A stretch of 64,000 bases of DNA from DASWIP01 sp036397635. GTDB lineage: Bacteria > Actinomycetota > AC-67. Below are positions 17,385-25,188 of the stretch, one piece after another. The translations under genes and the position numbers were made by a program. The DNA is taken from contig DASWIP010000133.1 in assembly GCA_036397635.1 (NCBI GenBank), forward strand, positions 3,600 through 67,599, in the 5' to 3' direction. The notes under the pieces were generated by a model. The model searched no databases, was not told the origin of the DNA, and worked only from the letters and a program-made list of their open reading frames with translations. The number at the start of each line of letters is the position of its first letter. The first letter of the stretch is position 1.

Positions 17385-18884
17385 GTGGCGCGGATGAAAC
17401 GAGAGATCGGCGTCTGGGAGACGATCGGGGTCCTGGTCGCCGTCGCCGCCCTGTCATCGCTGGCGGTTGTTCCGAGCGTGCGCACCGAGGTCATCAGCGC
17501 CGGCGCCGGCGGCACCGGGAGCGTCCAGGCGCCCTCGGGATCACAAGGCGGCGTTCCGGGATCGGGTGGGGAAGCTCCCGTCGATGCCGATGCTCCCGGC
17601 CTGCCGGGGCAGCGGGGGCCCGCGCCGGCGGGTCTGGCGTGCGCCGCGGGCAGGAACGGCGGCGCGACCGACGTCGGGGTCACCGGCGATTCCATCAAGC
17701 TCGGCGCCACGGTGGTGGACACCGGGATCGGCGCCGCGTTCCTCTCGGACGTGCGGTACGGGATGCAAGCGATCGTCAACCAGGTCAACGCGTCCGGGGG
17801 CATCTGCGGCAGACGGCTGAACCTGGTCCTGAAGGATGACGGCTGGGACGCGCAGCGCGGCAGCTTGTTCATCCGCAACCTGGTCGAAGGCGAGAAGGTG
17901 TTCGCGCTCGCGGTGGTGCCGTCGTCGGAGGGCCTGCGTGCCGCGACGAACTACGTTCGCGAGCAGCGCGTCCCGGTGATCGGGAGCGACGGCATGCTCA
18001 TCAGTCAGTACACGAACCCGATGATCTGGCCGGTCGCGGCATCCACCATCACGGCCGTGCACATCATGGCCAAGGACGCTTTCGATCGCGGGCTTCGCAA
18101 CTTCGCGATGGTGTACGACTCGAACTTCCGTTTCGGCGTCGAGGGCGCCTTCGCATTCAACGCTGCGGTCGAGCGGCTGACCGGCAAGCCGATCCCTGGT
18201 TACTCCAACCCACTTCAGTCGCCGCGGTGCAGTGGCCGGTTTTGTGGGATCAAGGCGGGTCAGCCCTCCTACCAGACCGAGATCGAGGTGGTCCGCAGCG
18301 CGTGCAGCCAGGACCCGCAATGCGACTACATCGCGTATCTGCTCGAGCCGGAGACGGCCCAGACGTGGATGCGCGGCGGCGGGCTTCAGGCCGGGTTCAA
18401 CGGCGGCGTCCGGCTGCACGTCGGTGCACCGCAGCCGTTGTTCAACCGCGGGTTCGGCGTGAACTGCGCACAGAAGTGCCACGACATGTGGGTGTGGACC
18501 GGGTTCGTGCCTCCGGTGGAGCCGTTCGCGAGCGACCCGCAGGTTGCTCGCTACGTCAACGCGGTTCGACGGACTAACGCGAAGGCCGACGCGAGCAACT
18601 CGTTCGTCGAAGGTGGCTACCTCGGTATGCAGCTGCTCGTAGAGGCACTACAGCGGGTGGGACCGAACCTCACGCGAGACGCGCTGATCGAAGCGCTCGA
18701 TGCGACCAGGTTCGAGTCCGGGCTGTCGCGCGCGATGCGCTGGACCCGCAACGACCATTTCGCGAACCAGTGCATGATGGCGTTCTCCTTCCAGTCCAGA
18801 CCCTCGTTCGCGGGATGGCGCCACGAGCGCGACTGGGTATGCGATCCGTGGCCCGGTCAGGACATCCCCTCGTCGGAGACGTAG
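17385..18884 (+). CDS. Second ABC substrate-binding protein (branched-chain amino acid/amide type)
   Basis: A 499-residue protein with an N-terminal hydrophobic segment (about residues 10-28) acting as signal peptide or anchor. There is no lipobox. After a Gly/Pro/Ala-rich linker the type-1 binding fold begins at GVTGDSIKLGATVVDTG. Four to eight cysteines in the lobes (for example RCSGRFCGIK and NCAQKC) suggest disulfides, which are less usual in this family. It precedes the large permease-ATPase fusion by three bases. It should capture a small solute outside the membrane, whose identity is unknown. It is only distantly similar to the lipoprotein at 6669, so the two systems probably differ in substrate. 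Confidence 0.8.
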   Translation: MARMKREIGVWETIGVLVAVAALSSLAVVPSVRTEVISAGAGGTGSVQAPSGSQGGVPGSGGEAPVDADAPGLPGQRGPAPAGLACAAGRNGGATDVGVTGDSIKLGATVVDTGIGAAFLSDVRYGMQAIVNQVNASGGICGRRLNLVLKDDGWDAQRGSLFIRNLVEGEKVFALAVVPSSEGLRAATNYVREQRVPVIGSDGMLISQYTNPMIWPVAASTITAVHIMAKDAFDRGLRNFAMVYDSNFRFGVEGAFAFNAAVERLTGKPIPGYSNPLQSPRCSGRFCGIKAGQPSYQTEIEVVRSACSQDPQCDYIAYLLEPETAQTWMRGGGLQAGFNGGVRLHVGAPQPLFNRGFGVNCAQKCHDMWVWTGFVPPVEPFASDPQVARYVNAVRRTNAKADASNSFVEGGYLGMQLLVEALQRVGPNLTRDALIEALDATRFESGLSRAMRWTRNDHFANQCMMAFSFQSRPSFAGWRHERDWVCDPWPGQDIPSSET

Positions 18885-18887
18885 CCC

Positions 18888-21800
18888 ATGCCCAGGCCGC
18901 TGGTCTTCCTGATCCTCGCCCTCCCGCTGGTTGGGGCGTACGCCATGTACGCGAGCGGGATCGTCGTGATCTACCAGGCTTCCAGGGTGCTCAACCTCGC
19001 GCACGGCGCGATGGCCACGGTCCCCGCGTACCTGGTCTACACGATGGTGGAGCGCTGGGGCATCCCCATGGGCGCCGCGCTCCCGATCGGTGTCGCATCC
19101 GGGTGCGCATCGGGCATCCTGATCGAGCGCGTGTTCGTCCGCCGCCTGCGTGACGCCGGTTCGACCGCGCAGACCGTCGGCACGGTCGCCGCGTTCGGGT
19201 TCACGATCGCGCTGGCGGCGAAGATCTGGGGCACCAGCGGGCTCGCCGCGCCGGGCGTCTTCCCCGACGGTCACCTCAACGTCGGCAACTCGATCTTGCG
19301 CTTCGGACAGCTTGGCATCCTCGGGATCGCCGTCGTGGCGACCCTGCTGCTGACCGTGCTGTTCCGCAGAACCTGGCTCGGGCTCGCGATGCGCGGTGCA
19401 GCGGTGAACCGGCGTGCAGCGTCGTTGTTGGGGGTCGATCCCGACATGACCTCGACCGTGGCATGGGCGCTCGGCGGTGGGCTCGCCGCGCTGGCCGGGA
19501 TCCTGCTCGCCGCGGTGACCGTGCTGCATCCGTATTCGCTTTCGGTGTCGGTGCTTCCGGCGTTCGTCGCGGCGTTGATCGGCGGGCTCGAGAGCCTCGG
19601 AGCAGCGCTGGTAGGTTCCGCGATCGTCGGATTGGTGATCGGGTTCGTGCCGCTGCTCGCGGATCTGCCGGGCCTCGGGGTCGTCTTCGGTCAGGTCGGT
19701 GGCCCCGAGCTGGCGCTGGCCGTGACGGCGATGCTGGTCATGGCGGCGCGCGGGCAACGCCTCATGGGCACCGATGTGCGTCAGGTGGCCGCGATGCGCG
19801 CGCTGCCGAAGAAGGCCGCGGCCGCGCTGATGCCGCGTATCTCGCCGCGCGTGATGCTCGTGCTGCTCGTCGGGTGGGTGTGGCTCCCGGGCATCCCGTT
19901 CACGATCCTGGGGGTCGCGAACACCGCGCTGCTCTACACGATCGCGGCGGCGTCGCTGGTGCTGCTCACAGGATGGATCGGCCAGATCTCGCTCGCGCAG
20001 GCCGCCTTCGTCGGCGTCGGCGCGTTCGGAAGCGTCCAGGTCGCTGAACGGTTCGGGGTGCCGTTCCCGTTCACGATCCCGATCGCAGCGCTGCTCGCTG
20101 CCGCGGTCGCTGCCGCGCTGGGCGTCGTCGCCCTGCGCGTCCGCGGCCTGTATCTCGCCGTAGCGACGCTGATCTTCGCGTGGATGGCCGATCAGTACCT
20201 GTTCAGCGCTCCCTGGCTGGTCGGCGCAGGCGGGAGCGCGACCGCCGATGTCGAGCCGATCGGGTACGAGGGTGGGTTCCCGTACTTCAACCTCTCGGAC
20301 CGGCGGACGTTCTACGTCGTCGCGCTCGCGGGCGTTGCGCTGGTGTTGCTGGGCCTCGCGAACCTCCGGCGCTCCAAGACCGGGCGCGCGCTGCTGGCGA
20401 TCCGGGGCTCGGAGATGGCCGCGGCTTCGCTGGGGATCGACGTGACGCGGTACAAGCTCATGGCCTTCGCCCTGTCCGGAGCGATCGCCGGCCTCGCCGG
20501 CGACCTGCTCGTCGTGGATCAGGGCACCATCGTGCCGGCGCAGTTCGTGTTCACGGTGTCGTTGTTCTACCTCTCGATCGCCGTCGTCGGCGGCTTGCAG
20601 AGTCTGGGCGGCGCCGTGGCCGCCTCGGTCCTGTTCGCCGGGTTGAACGAGCTGTTCTTCAGGGTCGATGCCTTGCACGGATGGCTCGACGTGGTCGGCA
20701 CCGGACTGCTCGTCGCCGTGCTGGTCTTCTATCCGGGCGGCCTCGCGCGCGCGCCCGAGGCGCTCGCCTCCATCACGAGCCGTTTGCGCGCGCTCGGCGG
20801 GCGGACGCGTTTCATCGCAACGTCGCGCGGTGCAATGCGGGGTCGTGAGCCTGTGGTGGGCGGGGGGCTGTCGCGCGCGCGGCCTGCCATCCGCGCCGCG
20901 CTGGGCAGGATCGGGCGCGAGCTGCAGACCATGGGCCGCGAGATCGGCGCCGCGTCGGATGCTGTGCTCGCGGCGGCAGAACGCCGCGCGCCGCCGCGGT
21001 TGCGATCCCGTGCCTCCCGGCTGCGCGCGCAGGTGCGTTCACTTCGAGGCGAGGCTCGCAGCGTCGGGGAGGCCGCGCGGTCGGTGCGCACCGGCCTGGT
21101 GCGCTTCGGATCCGAGGTCGAGGTCCCGCTCGACGGCGTCACCGGCGCGCGCGATTGCCTGGATGCCCTCGGTGTGATCGAGGGCATATCGAGCAGCGTG
21201 CATCGGGAGCGCGGCCGGATGATCCCCGCGGGGGACGAGCGTCTGTCCGGCGCGGTGCTGGTCGCGGATTCGATCACCGTCCGGTTCGGCGGTGTGATCG
21301 CCGTTCAGGATGCTCGCATCGCGATCCGTGAGAACGAGATCGTCGGCCTCATCGGCCCCAACGGGGCCGGCAAGACGACCATGTTCAACGCGATCGCAGG
21401 ATTCGTGCAGCCCGCCGGGGGTCGCGTCCTGCTCGACGGCGAAGAGCTGAACGACCTCCAGGTCCACGAGCGCGCCGTTCGCGGCATCGGTCGCACGTTC
21501 CAGGTCATCCAGCTCGCGCCGGACATGACGGTGCTCGAGAACCTGCTGGTCGCCACCCATGTCCGGAACCCGTCGGGGTTGGCGTCGGATCTCGCCGTCA
21601 CGAACCGCTCGGCGATCGCGGAGCGGCGCGCGGCAGAGCGCGTGCGCGCGGTCTCGGAGCTGGTCGGCCTCGATCCTGTTCTGGACGAGGTGGTCGGTGG
21701 ACTGCCGTTCGGCACGCTGCGGATGGTGGAGGTGGCGCGCGCGCTGGCCACCGGCGCGCCCCTGATCATGCTGGACGAACCGGCGTCCGGCCTGGACGAA

Positions 21801-22091
21801 GCGGAGACGCAGCGGTTCGCCGACCTGTTGCGGTACTTGCGCGAGAAGCTGGGTATCAGCCTGCTGCTTATCGAGCACGACGTCCGGCTGGTCATGTCGC
21901 TCTGCGACTACGTTTACGTGCTCGACCAAGGACGGCTGATCGCGGAAGGGGAACCCTCGACGGTTCAACGCGATCCGGCCGTGATCGGCGCGTACCTCGG
22001 CGGCGAGCCGGCCCAGCCGGCGGCCGCGACGGCGGCCGCTGTTGGGAAGGCAGCCGCTGAGGGGAAGGCGGCCGCCGGCGCGCGCGCCTGA
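18888..22091 (+). CDS. Triple fusion LivH-LivM-LivG transporter
   Basis: A 1067-residue protein joining three usual subunits. Residues ~1-290 are a LivH-type permease (IYQASRVLNLAHGAMA). Residues ~310-625 are a LivM-type permease (LVLLTGWIGQISLAQAAFVG). After a long basic, probably helical linker (~630-780), residues ~785-1040 form an ABC ATPase with Walker A GPNGAGKTT, Walker B LIMLDEPASGLD and switch LLIEHDVR. The C terminus is an Ala/Lys-rich tail. The gene follows its binding protein by three bases. No LivF gene follows, so the single ATPase domain may homodimerise in a dimer of fusions or borrow LivF from the first operon. Confidence 0.85.
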   Translation: MPRPLVFLILALPLVGAYAMYASGIVVIYQASRVLNLAHGAMATVPAYLVYTMVERWGIPMGAALPIGVASGCASGILIERVFVRRLRDAGSTAQTVGTVAAFGFTIALAAKIWGTSGLAAPGVFPDGHLNVGNSILRFGQLGILGIAVVATLLLTVLFRRTWLGLAMRGAAVNRRAASLLGVDPDMTSTVAWALGGGLAALAGILLAAVTVLHPYSLSVSVLPAFVAALIGGLESLGAALVGSAIVGLVIGFVPLLADLPGLGVVFGQVGGPELALAVTAMLVMAARGQRLMGTDVRQVAAMRALPKKAAAALMPRISPRVMLVLLVGWVWLPGIPFTILGVANTALLYTIAAASLVLLTGWIGQISLAQAAFVGVGAFGSVQVAERFGVPFPFTIPIAALLAAAVAAALGVVALRVRGLYLAVATLIFAWMADQYLFSAPWLVGAGGSATADVEPIGYEGGFPYFNLSDRRTFYVVALAGVALVLLGLANLRRSKTGRALLAIRGSEMAAASLGIDVTRYKLMAFALSGAIAGLAGDLLVVDQGTIVPAQFVFTVSLFYLSIAVVGGLQSLGGAVAASVLFAGLNELFFRVDALHGWLDVVGTGLLVAVLVFYPGGLARAPEALASITSRLRALGGRTRFIATSRGAMRGREPVVGGGLSRARPAIRAALGRIGRELQTMGREIGAASDAVLAAAERRAPPRLRSRASRLRAQVRSLRGEARSVGEAARSVRTGLVRFGSEVEVPLDGVTGARDCLDALGVIEGISSSVHRERGRMIPAGDERLSGAVLVADSITVRFGGVIAVQDARIAIRENEIVGLIGPNGAGKTTMFNAIAGFVQPAGGRVLLDGEELNDLQVHERAVRGIGRTFQVIQLAPDMTVLENLLVATHVRNPSGLASDLAVTNRSAIAERRAAERVRAVSELVGLDPVLDEVVGGLPFGTLRMVEVARALATGAPLIMLDEPASGLDEAETQRFADLLRYLREKLGISLLLIEHDVRLVMSLCDYVYVLDQGRLIAEGEPSTVQRDPAVIGAYLGGEPAQPAAATAAAVGKAAAEGKAAAGARA

Positions 22092-22110
22092 TCTGCTGGT
22101 CCGGGCAGCG

Positions 22111-22168
22111 CACAGTGCATAAGATGGTGCGCATATGCGGATAACCTGTTCCGCGGAGCCCGTGGGGG
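22111..22168 (+). promoter_or_regulatory. AT-rich promoter/operator region before TauE gene
   Basis: After the transporter stop the sequence becomes locally AT-rich. It contains GTGCATAAG (22115-22123), also found at 6645-6653, and the perfect palindrome CGCATATGCG (22130-22139) running into ATGCGGATA (22135-22143). The nine-base ATGCGGATA recurs on the reverse strand before the histidine kinase gene (24963-24971) and before the molybdoenzyme operon (55040-55048). A GGGGGA ribosome-binding site is at 22163-22168. Confidence 0.5.
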
Positions 22169-22175
22169 ATCATCG

Positions 22176-22982
22176 GTGCCGAGCGTTCTGATCCTGCTCG
22201 TGATCGGAGGGACGTCGGGTTTCCTCGCGGGGATGCTCGGCGCCGGTGGGGGATTCGCGACCGTCGTGCTGCTCGTCGCCGCCGGCGTCGACGTTCACAC
22301 CGCGGTCGGCACGAGCCTGGTCTTCGTGATGCTCGTAGCGGCATGGGGTGCGGCGATCCACATCCGTCAGGGCCACGCGCGCGGCCGGCTCGGGATCGCC
22401 ATCGGACTCGCCGCAGCGGTCACTGCGCCTTTGGGCGCGAACCTCGCGCACGCGCTGAGCGACCGGACCCTGACCGTGTCCTTCGCGATGCTGATGAGCG
22501 TCGTCGCGGTTCTCTTCCTCCTCAGGCCGGACGTGCGTCGCCGCGATGGGCTCGGTGATGGCATGGGCAACCGCCCCATCGCCGGAGCCCAGGTTGCGTC
22601 CCGTGCTCCGCTGCAGCGCCGCGTGATCGTGGGAGCCGCCCTCGGCGGCGGGGCTATCGGCATCTTGCAGGGCCTGTTCGGCGTCGGCGGTGGGTTCCTG
22701 CTCGTGCCTTTCATGGTCATGGGTCTCGGGGTCGGTGAGCATCGGGCGATCGCCAACTCATTGGTCGCGATCCTTATCGGCGGGATCTCCGGCAGCATCA
22801 CCCACGCCTCTCTGGGGAGCATCGCGACCGGGATGCTTGGATACCTGCTCCCAGGTGGGGTGCTCGGCGTCATCGCCGGGGCGCTCGCGGTTCGCCATCT
22901 GGCTCCACGCACCGTCCGGATCGCGTTCGTCACGCTCGTAGGAGTCTCATCCGTGTACCTGGTCCTGCGAGCGTTCATCTGA
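22176..22982 (+). CDS. TauE/SafE-family membrane transporter (sulfite/sulfonate exporter family)
   Basis: A 268-residue protein with about eight membrane spans and the two internally repeated TauE/SafE hallmarks: GFLAGMLGAGGGFATVVLLV near the N terminus and GILQGLFGVGGGFLLVPFMV in the second half, each followed by an HxA(V/I)(G/A) turn. The family includes exporters of sulfite, sulfoacetate and related anions. GTG 22176 has GGGGGA seven bases upstream. Its own promoter region and position beside a two-component system and the organosulfur genes make export of sulfite from sulfur oxidation a reasonable inference. The substrate is not proven. Confidence 0.8.
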   Translation: MPSVLILLVIGGTSGFLAGMLGAGGGFATVVLLVAAGVDVHTAVGTSLVFVMLVAAWGAAIHIRQGHARGRLGIAIGLAAAVTAPLGANLAHALSDRTLTVSFAMLMSVVAVLFLLRPDVRRRDGLGDGMGNRPIAGAQVASRAPLQRRVIVGAALGGGAIGILQGLFGVGGGFLLVPFMVMGLGVGEHRAIANSLVAILIGGISGSITHASLGSIATGMLGYLLPGGVLGVIAGALAVRHLAPRTVRIAFVTLVGVSSVYLVLRAFI

Positions 22983-22994
22983 CGCCCCGCTCGG

Positions 22995-23705
22995 TTACTT
23001 GACCAGGCCCTCGCGGAGGGCAAGCGACACGGCCTGGGTGCGATCCTTCACGCTGAGTTTGCGCAGGATCGCACGGACGTGGCTCTTCACGGTCTCCTCG
23101 CCGATGAACAGCTGCTCGGCGATCTGATGATTGGTCATCCCCTGGGTGACCAGGCCGAGCACCTCGGCCTCGCGCGGGCTCAAGCCGAAGCGCGCCTCGG
23201 CCAGTGACTGCGATCGCGATGCGGCGCGCAACGCGACCTGCCCGGTGAGCGCCGGATCCACGATGGTCTCTCCCGAGCGGACCTGCTCGATCACCTTCAC
23301 GAGGTCGTCGTCTGAGATCTTCTTGAGGATATAGCCGCTGGCGCCGGCTCGGAGCGCCTCGAAGATGTATTGCTCGTCCTCGTAGACGGTCAGGAAGATG
23401 ATCTTCAACTCGGGGAATCGTTGCAGGATGACGCGGCAGGTATCGAGGCCGCTGGCTCCCTTGAGCCGGATGTCGAGTAGCACGATCTCGGGCGTGCACT
23501 CCTCGATCATCCTCAGCGCGCCGGCCTGATCCTCCGCCTCGCCGACGATGTCGACGCGGGGCTGCTCGCGCAGCATCGTCCGAAGCCCTTCACGCACCAT
23601 CCTGTGGTCGTCGATGATGCCGACGCGGATGGTCCCCTGGACCGGATCGGCGGCGCTGTGCACGCCCGGCGCCGCATCTGCCGGCGGCTGGTCGATGCCG
23701 GTCAC
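22995..23705 (-). CDS. NarL/FixJ-type response regulator
   Basis: The 236-residue protein has a receiver domain (residues ~25-145) with the acidic pair in IIDDHRMVREGL, the phosphoacceptor Asp in VLLDIRLKG, Thr in FLTVYED and Lys in YILKKI. A C-terminal LuxR-type helix-turn-helix follows (LSPREAEVLGLVTQGMTNHQ to ETVKSHVRAILRKL). It should bind DNA when phosphorylated by the kinase encoded immediately upstream, with which it overlaps (GTGA at 23702-23705). The target is unknown. The palindromic sites in front of the kinase, TauE and other sulfur genes are candidates for autoregulation and a regulon. Confidence 0.9.
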   Translation of the reverse strand: MTGIDQPPADAAPGVHSAADPVQGTIRVGIIDDHRMVREGLRTMLREQPRVDIVGEAEDQAGALRMIEECTPEIVLLDIRLKGASGLDTCRVILQRFPELKIIFLTVYEDEQYIFEALRAGASGYILKKISDDDLVKVIEQVRSGETIVDPALTGQVALRAASRSQSLAEARFGLSPREAEVLGLVTQGMTNHQIAEQLFIGEETVKSHVRAILRKLSVKDRTQAVSLALREGLVK

Positions 23706-24943
23706 GCGACGACCTCCATCCCTTCGATCGGTGCGGCCGCGCGCAGGGTGGTCCCTTCTCCGGGAGCCGACCGGATCGCGAGCTGCCCGCCGACCAGCTC
23801 GATACGTTCACGCATGCCGGCGAGCCCGAAAGAGGTTCGTGTGCGCGACCTGCTGAACGCGTCCAGGTCGAAACCGGCCCCGTTGTCCCGAACCTCGAGC
23901 TCCACCGATCCCGAGGTCGTCCGCAGGGCCACGACGACCTCGCGCGCGCGCGCGTGCTTGCGGATGTTCGTCAGTGCCTCCTGGGTGATCCGGTACAGCG
24001 CGGTCTCCAGATGCGGTGAGACACGAAGCTCGTTCGGGGCTCGGATCGTCACGTCGATGCCGGCGTCCTCCCGGAACCGTGAGGCGAGCTCGTGCAATGC
24101 CGCGACCAGGCCCAGGTCGTCCAGGGTCGCCGGCCTGAGGTCATAGATCGCCGAGCGAGCATCGACGAGCGTGTGATCGATCAGGTCCTTGGTCGCGCGC
24201 ACCTCGCGGAGTGCTTCCTCGACCGCGGCGCGTTCCAGCAGCCGCTGGCAGGCGTGCACTCGGAACCAGATCGACACGAGCTGCTGGGTCACGCCGTCGT
24301 GGATCTCGGTCGCCACCCGGCGACGCTCCTCCTCCTGCACCTGGATCGTCTTGCGCATCAGCGCGGCGAGCGCCTCCTCTTTGTGTTGCGCGAGCTGGAA
24401 CAGTTGCGCGTTCTCGATGCCGCCGGCCAGCAACGATGCCGTGGATTCCAGGAACCGCATGTCCTCGTCGCTGAACTGCCCGGCGGTACGGCCGTGGACG
24501 TTGATCGCGCCGATCAGGTCGGCGGAGCGCGCGATGATCGGGACCGAGAGCATCGCCTCGTACTGCTCGCCTTCGAGTTCGGGGATGGAGCGGTACCGCG
24601 GATCGGCCCTGGCGTTCCGGCGCAACAGCACGGACTCGCGGTGCTCGGTCGCCCACCCCGCCACACCCTCGCCGGCGCGGAGGCGGACCCGGTCGATGCA
24701 GTCCTCGTAGGCTGGGGAGCAGGCCCGCAGCACGAGCGCGTCGAGATCGCGGTCCCAGAGGTAGACCAGGCACGCGTCGGCGGCGACCGCCTCGGTGACC
24801 AGCTGGACGACTTCGCGCAGCACCCCATCGGTCCTCAGCGAGGAGGACGCGATCTGTATGACCCGGTAAAGGATGTCCCTTTCCCGGCTCTCAGCAGCGG
24901 TGCGACCCGTCACGGCCCCCTTGGACACCCGGCTCCGCGTCAC
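23702..24943 (-). CDS. Cytoplasmic GAF-domain sensor histidine kinase
   Basis: A protein of about 413 residues: an N-terminal GAF domain (roughly residues 45-190, with GEGVAGWATEHRESVLLRRN), a HisKA_3 domain with phosphoacceptor histidine in ATEIHDGVTQQL, and an HATPase domain with QEALTNIRKHA, DNGAGFD and SFGLAGMRER. It has no membrane segment, so it senses an intracellular signal through the GAF domain, possibly a redox or small-molecule ligand. The start is uncertain: GTG 24943 has GGAG upstream, and GTG 24928 or 24913 also fit. A near-perfect palindrome at 24956-24971 abuts the start. It forms an operon with the response regulator. Confidence 0.85.
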   Translation of the reverse strand: MTRSRVSKGAVTGRTAAESRERDILYRVIQIASSSLRTDGVLREVVQLVTEAVAADACLVYLWDRDLDALVLRACSPAYEDCIDRVRLRAGEGVAGWATEHRESVLLRRNARADPRYRSIPELEGEQYEAMLSVPIIARSADLIGAINVHGRTAGQFSDEDMRFLESTASLLAGGIENAQLFQLAQHKEEALAALMRKTIQVQEEERRRVATEIHDGVTQQLVSIWFRVHACQRLLERAAVEEALREVRATKDLIDHTLVDARSAIYDLRPATLDDLGLVAALHELASRFREDAGIDVTIRAPNELRVSPHLETALYRITQEALTNIRKHARAREVVVALRTTSGSVELEVRDNGAGFDLDAFSRSRTRTSFGLAGMRERIELVGGQLAIRSAPGEGTTLRAAAPIEGMEVVA

Positions 24944-24955
24944 GGACTCCGCGTT

Positions 24956-24971
24956 ATGCGAATATCCGCAT
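24956..24971. promoter_or_regulatory. 16-base near-perfect palindrome upstream of histidine kinase
   Basis: ATGCGAAT joined to ATCCGCAT forms a 16-base inverted repeat with one mismatched pair. It sits 13 bases before the likely kinase start, on the side facing the methanethiol oxidase gene. The half-site ATGCG(A/G)AT also occurs at 6459-6466 (reverse complement), 22135-22142 and 55041-55048, which makes it a candidate binding site for a dimeric regulator. Confidence 0.5.
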
Positions 24972-25188
24972 GGCCGAGTGTACTGCTTCTTACCCTCGAC
25001 CGGAAAGGCGGGCGCCCAGCGCAGCGTCTCCCCCCAGCGAGGGATGCGAATCCCCCTTGACCCCCGCGTGATCCCGTCGCAATGTCGCAAGTGGGATAAA
25101 TCGGGTGAGGTCCCTCGCTGTCGCGGGGGGTGTCGTACGTGCGCGATCGGCCCCGAAGAGGGGCCCCGATCGAGGGGGGCGTCGGGTG
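24972..25188. promoter_or_regulatory. Upstream region of methanethiol oxidase-like gene
   Basis: The gap holds GGGATGCGAATCCCCCTTGACC (25041-25062, two overlapping elements: a GGGAT/ATCCC hairpin and TTGACC). It also holds a tandem GTCGCAAT/GTCGCAAG (25076-25091) and GATAAA at 25095-25100. A promoter is likely here but the spacing of hexamers is not convincing. No gene is supported. Confidence 0.35.

Noticed and set aside
18648..20678. 676-codon reverse-strand open frame
   Set aside because: It is antisense to the triple-fusion transporter and encodes a repetitive charged product.
25057..25100. Promoter TTGACC ... GATAAA before the mtoX-like gene
   Set aside because: The spacer is about 32 bases, too long for a sigma-70 promoter.
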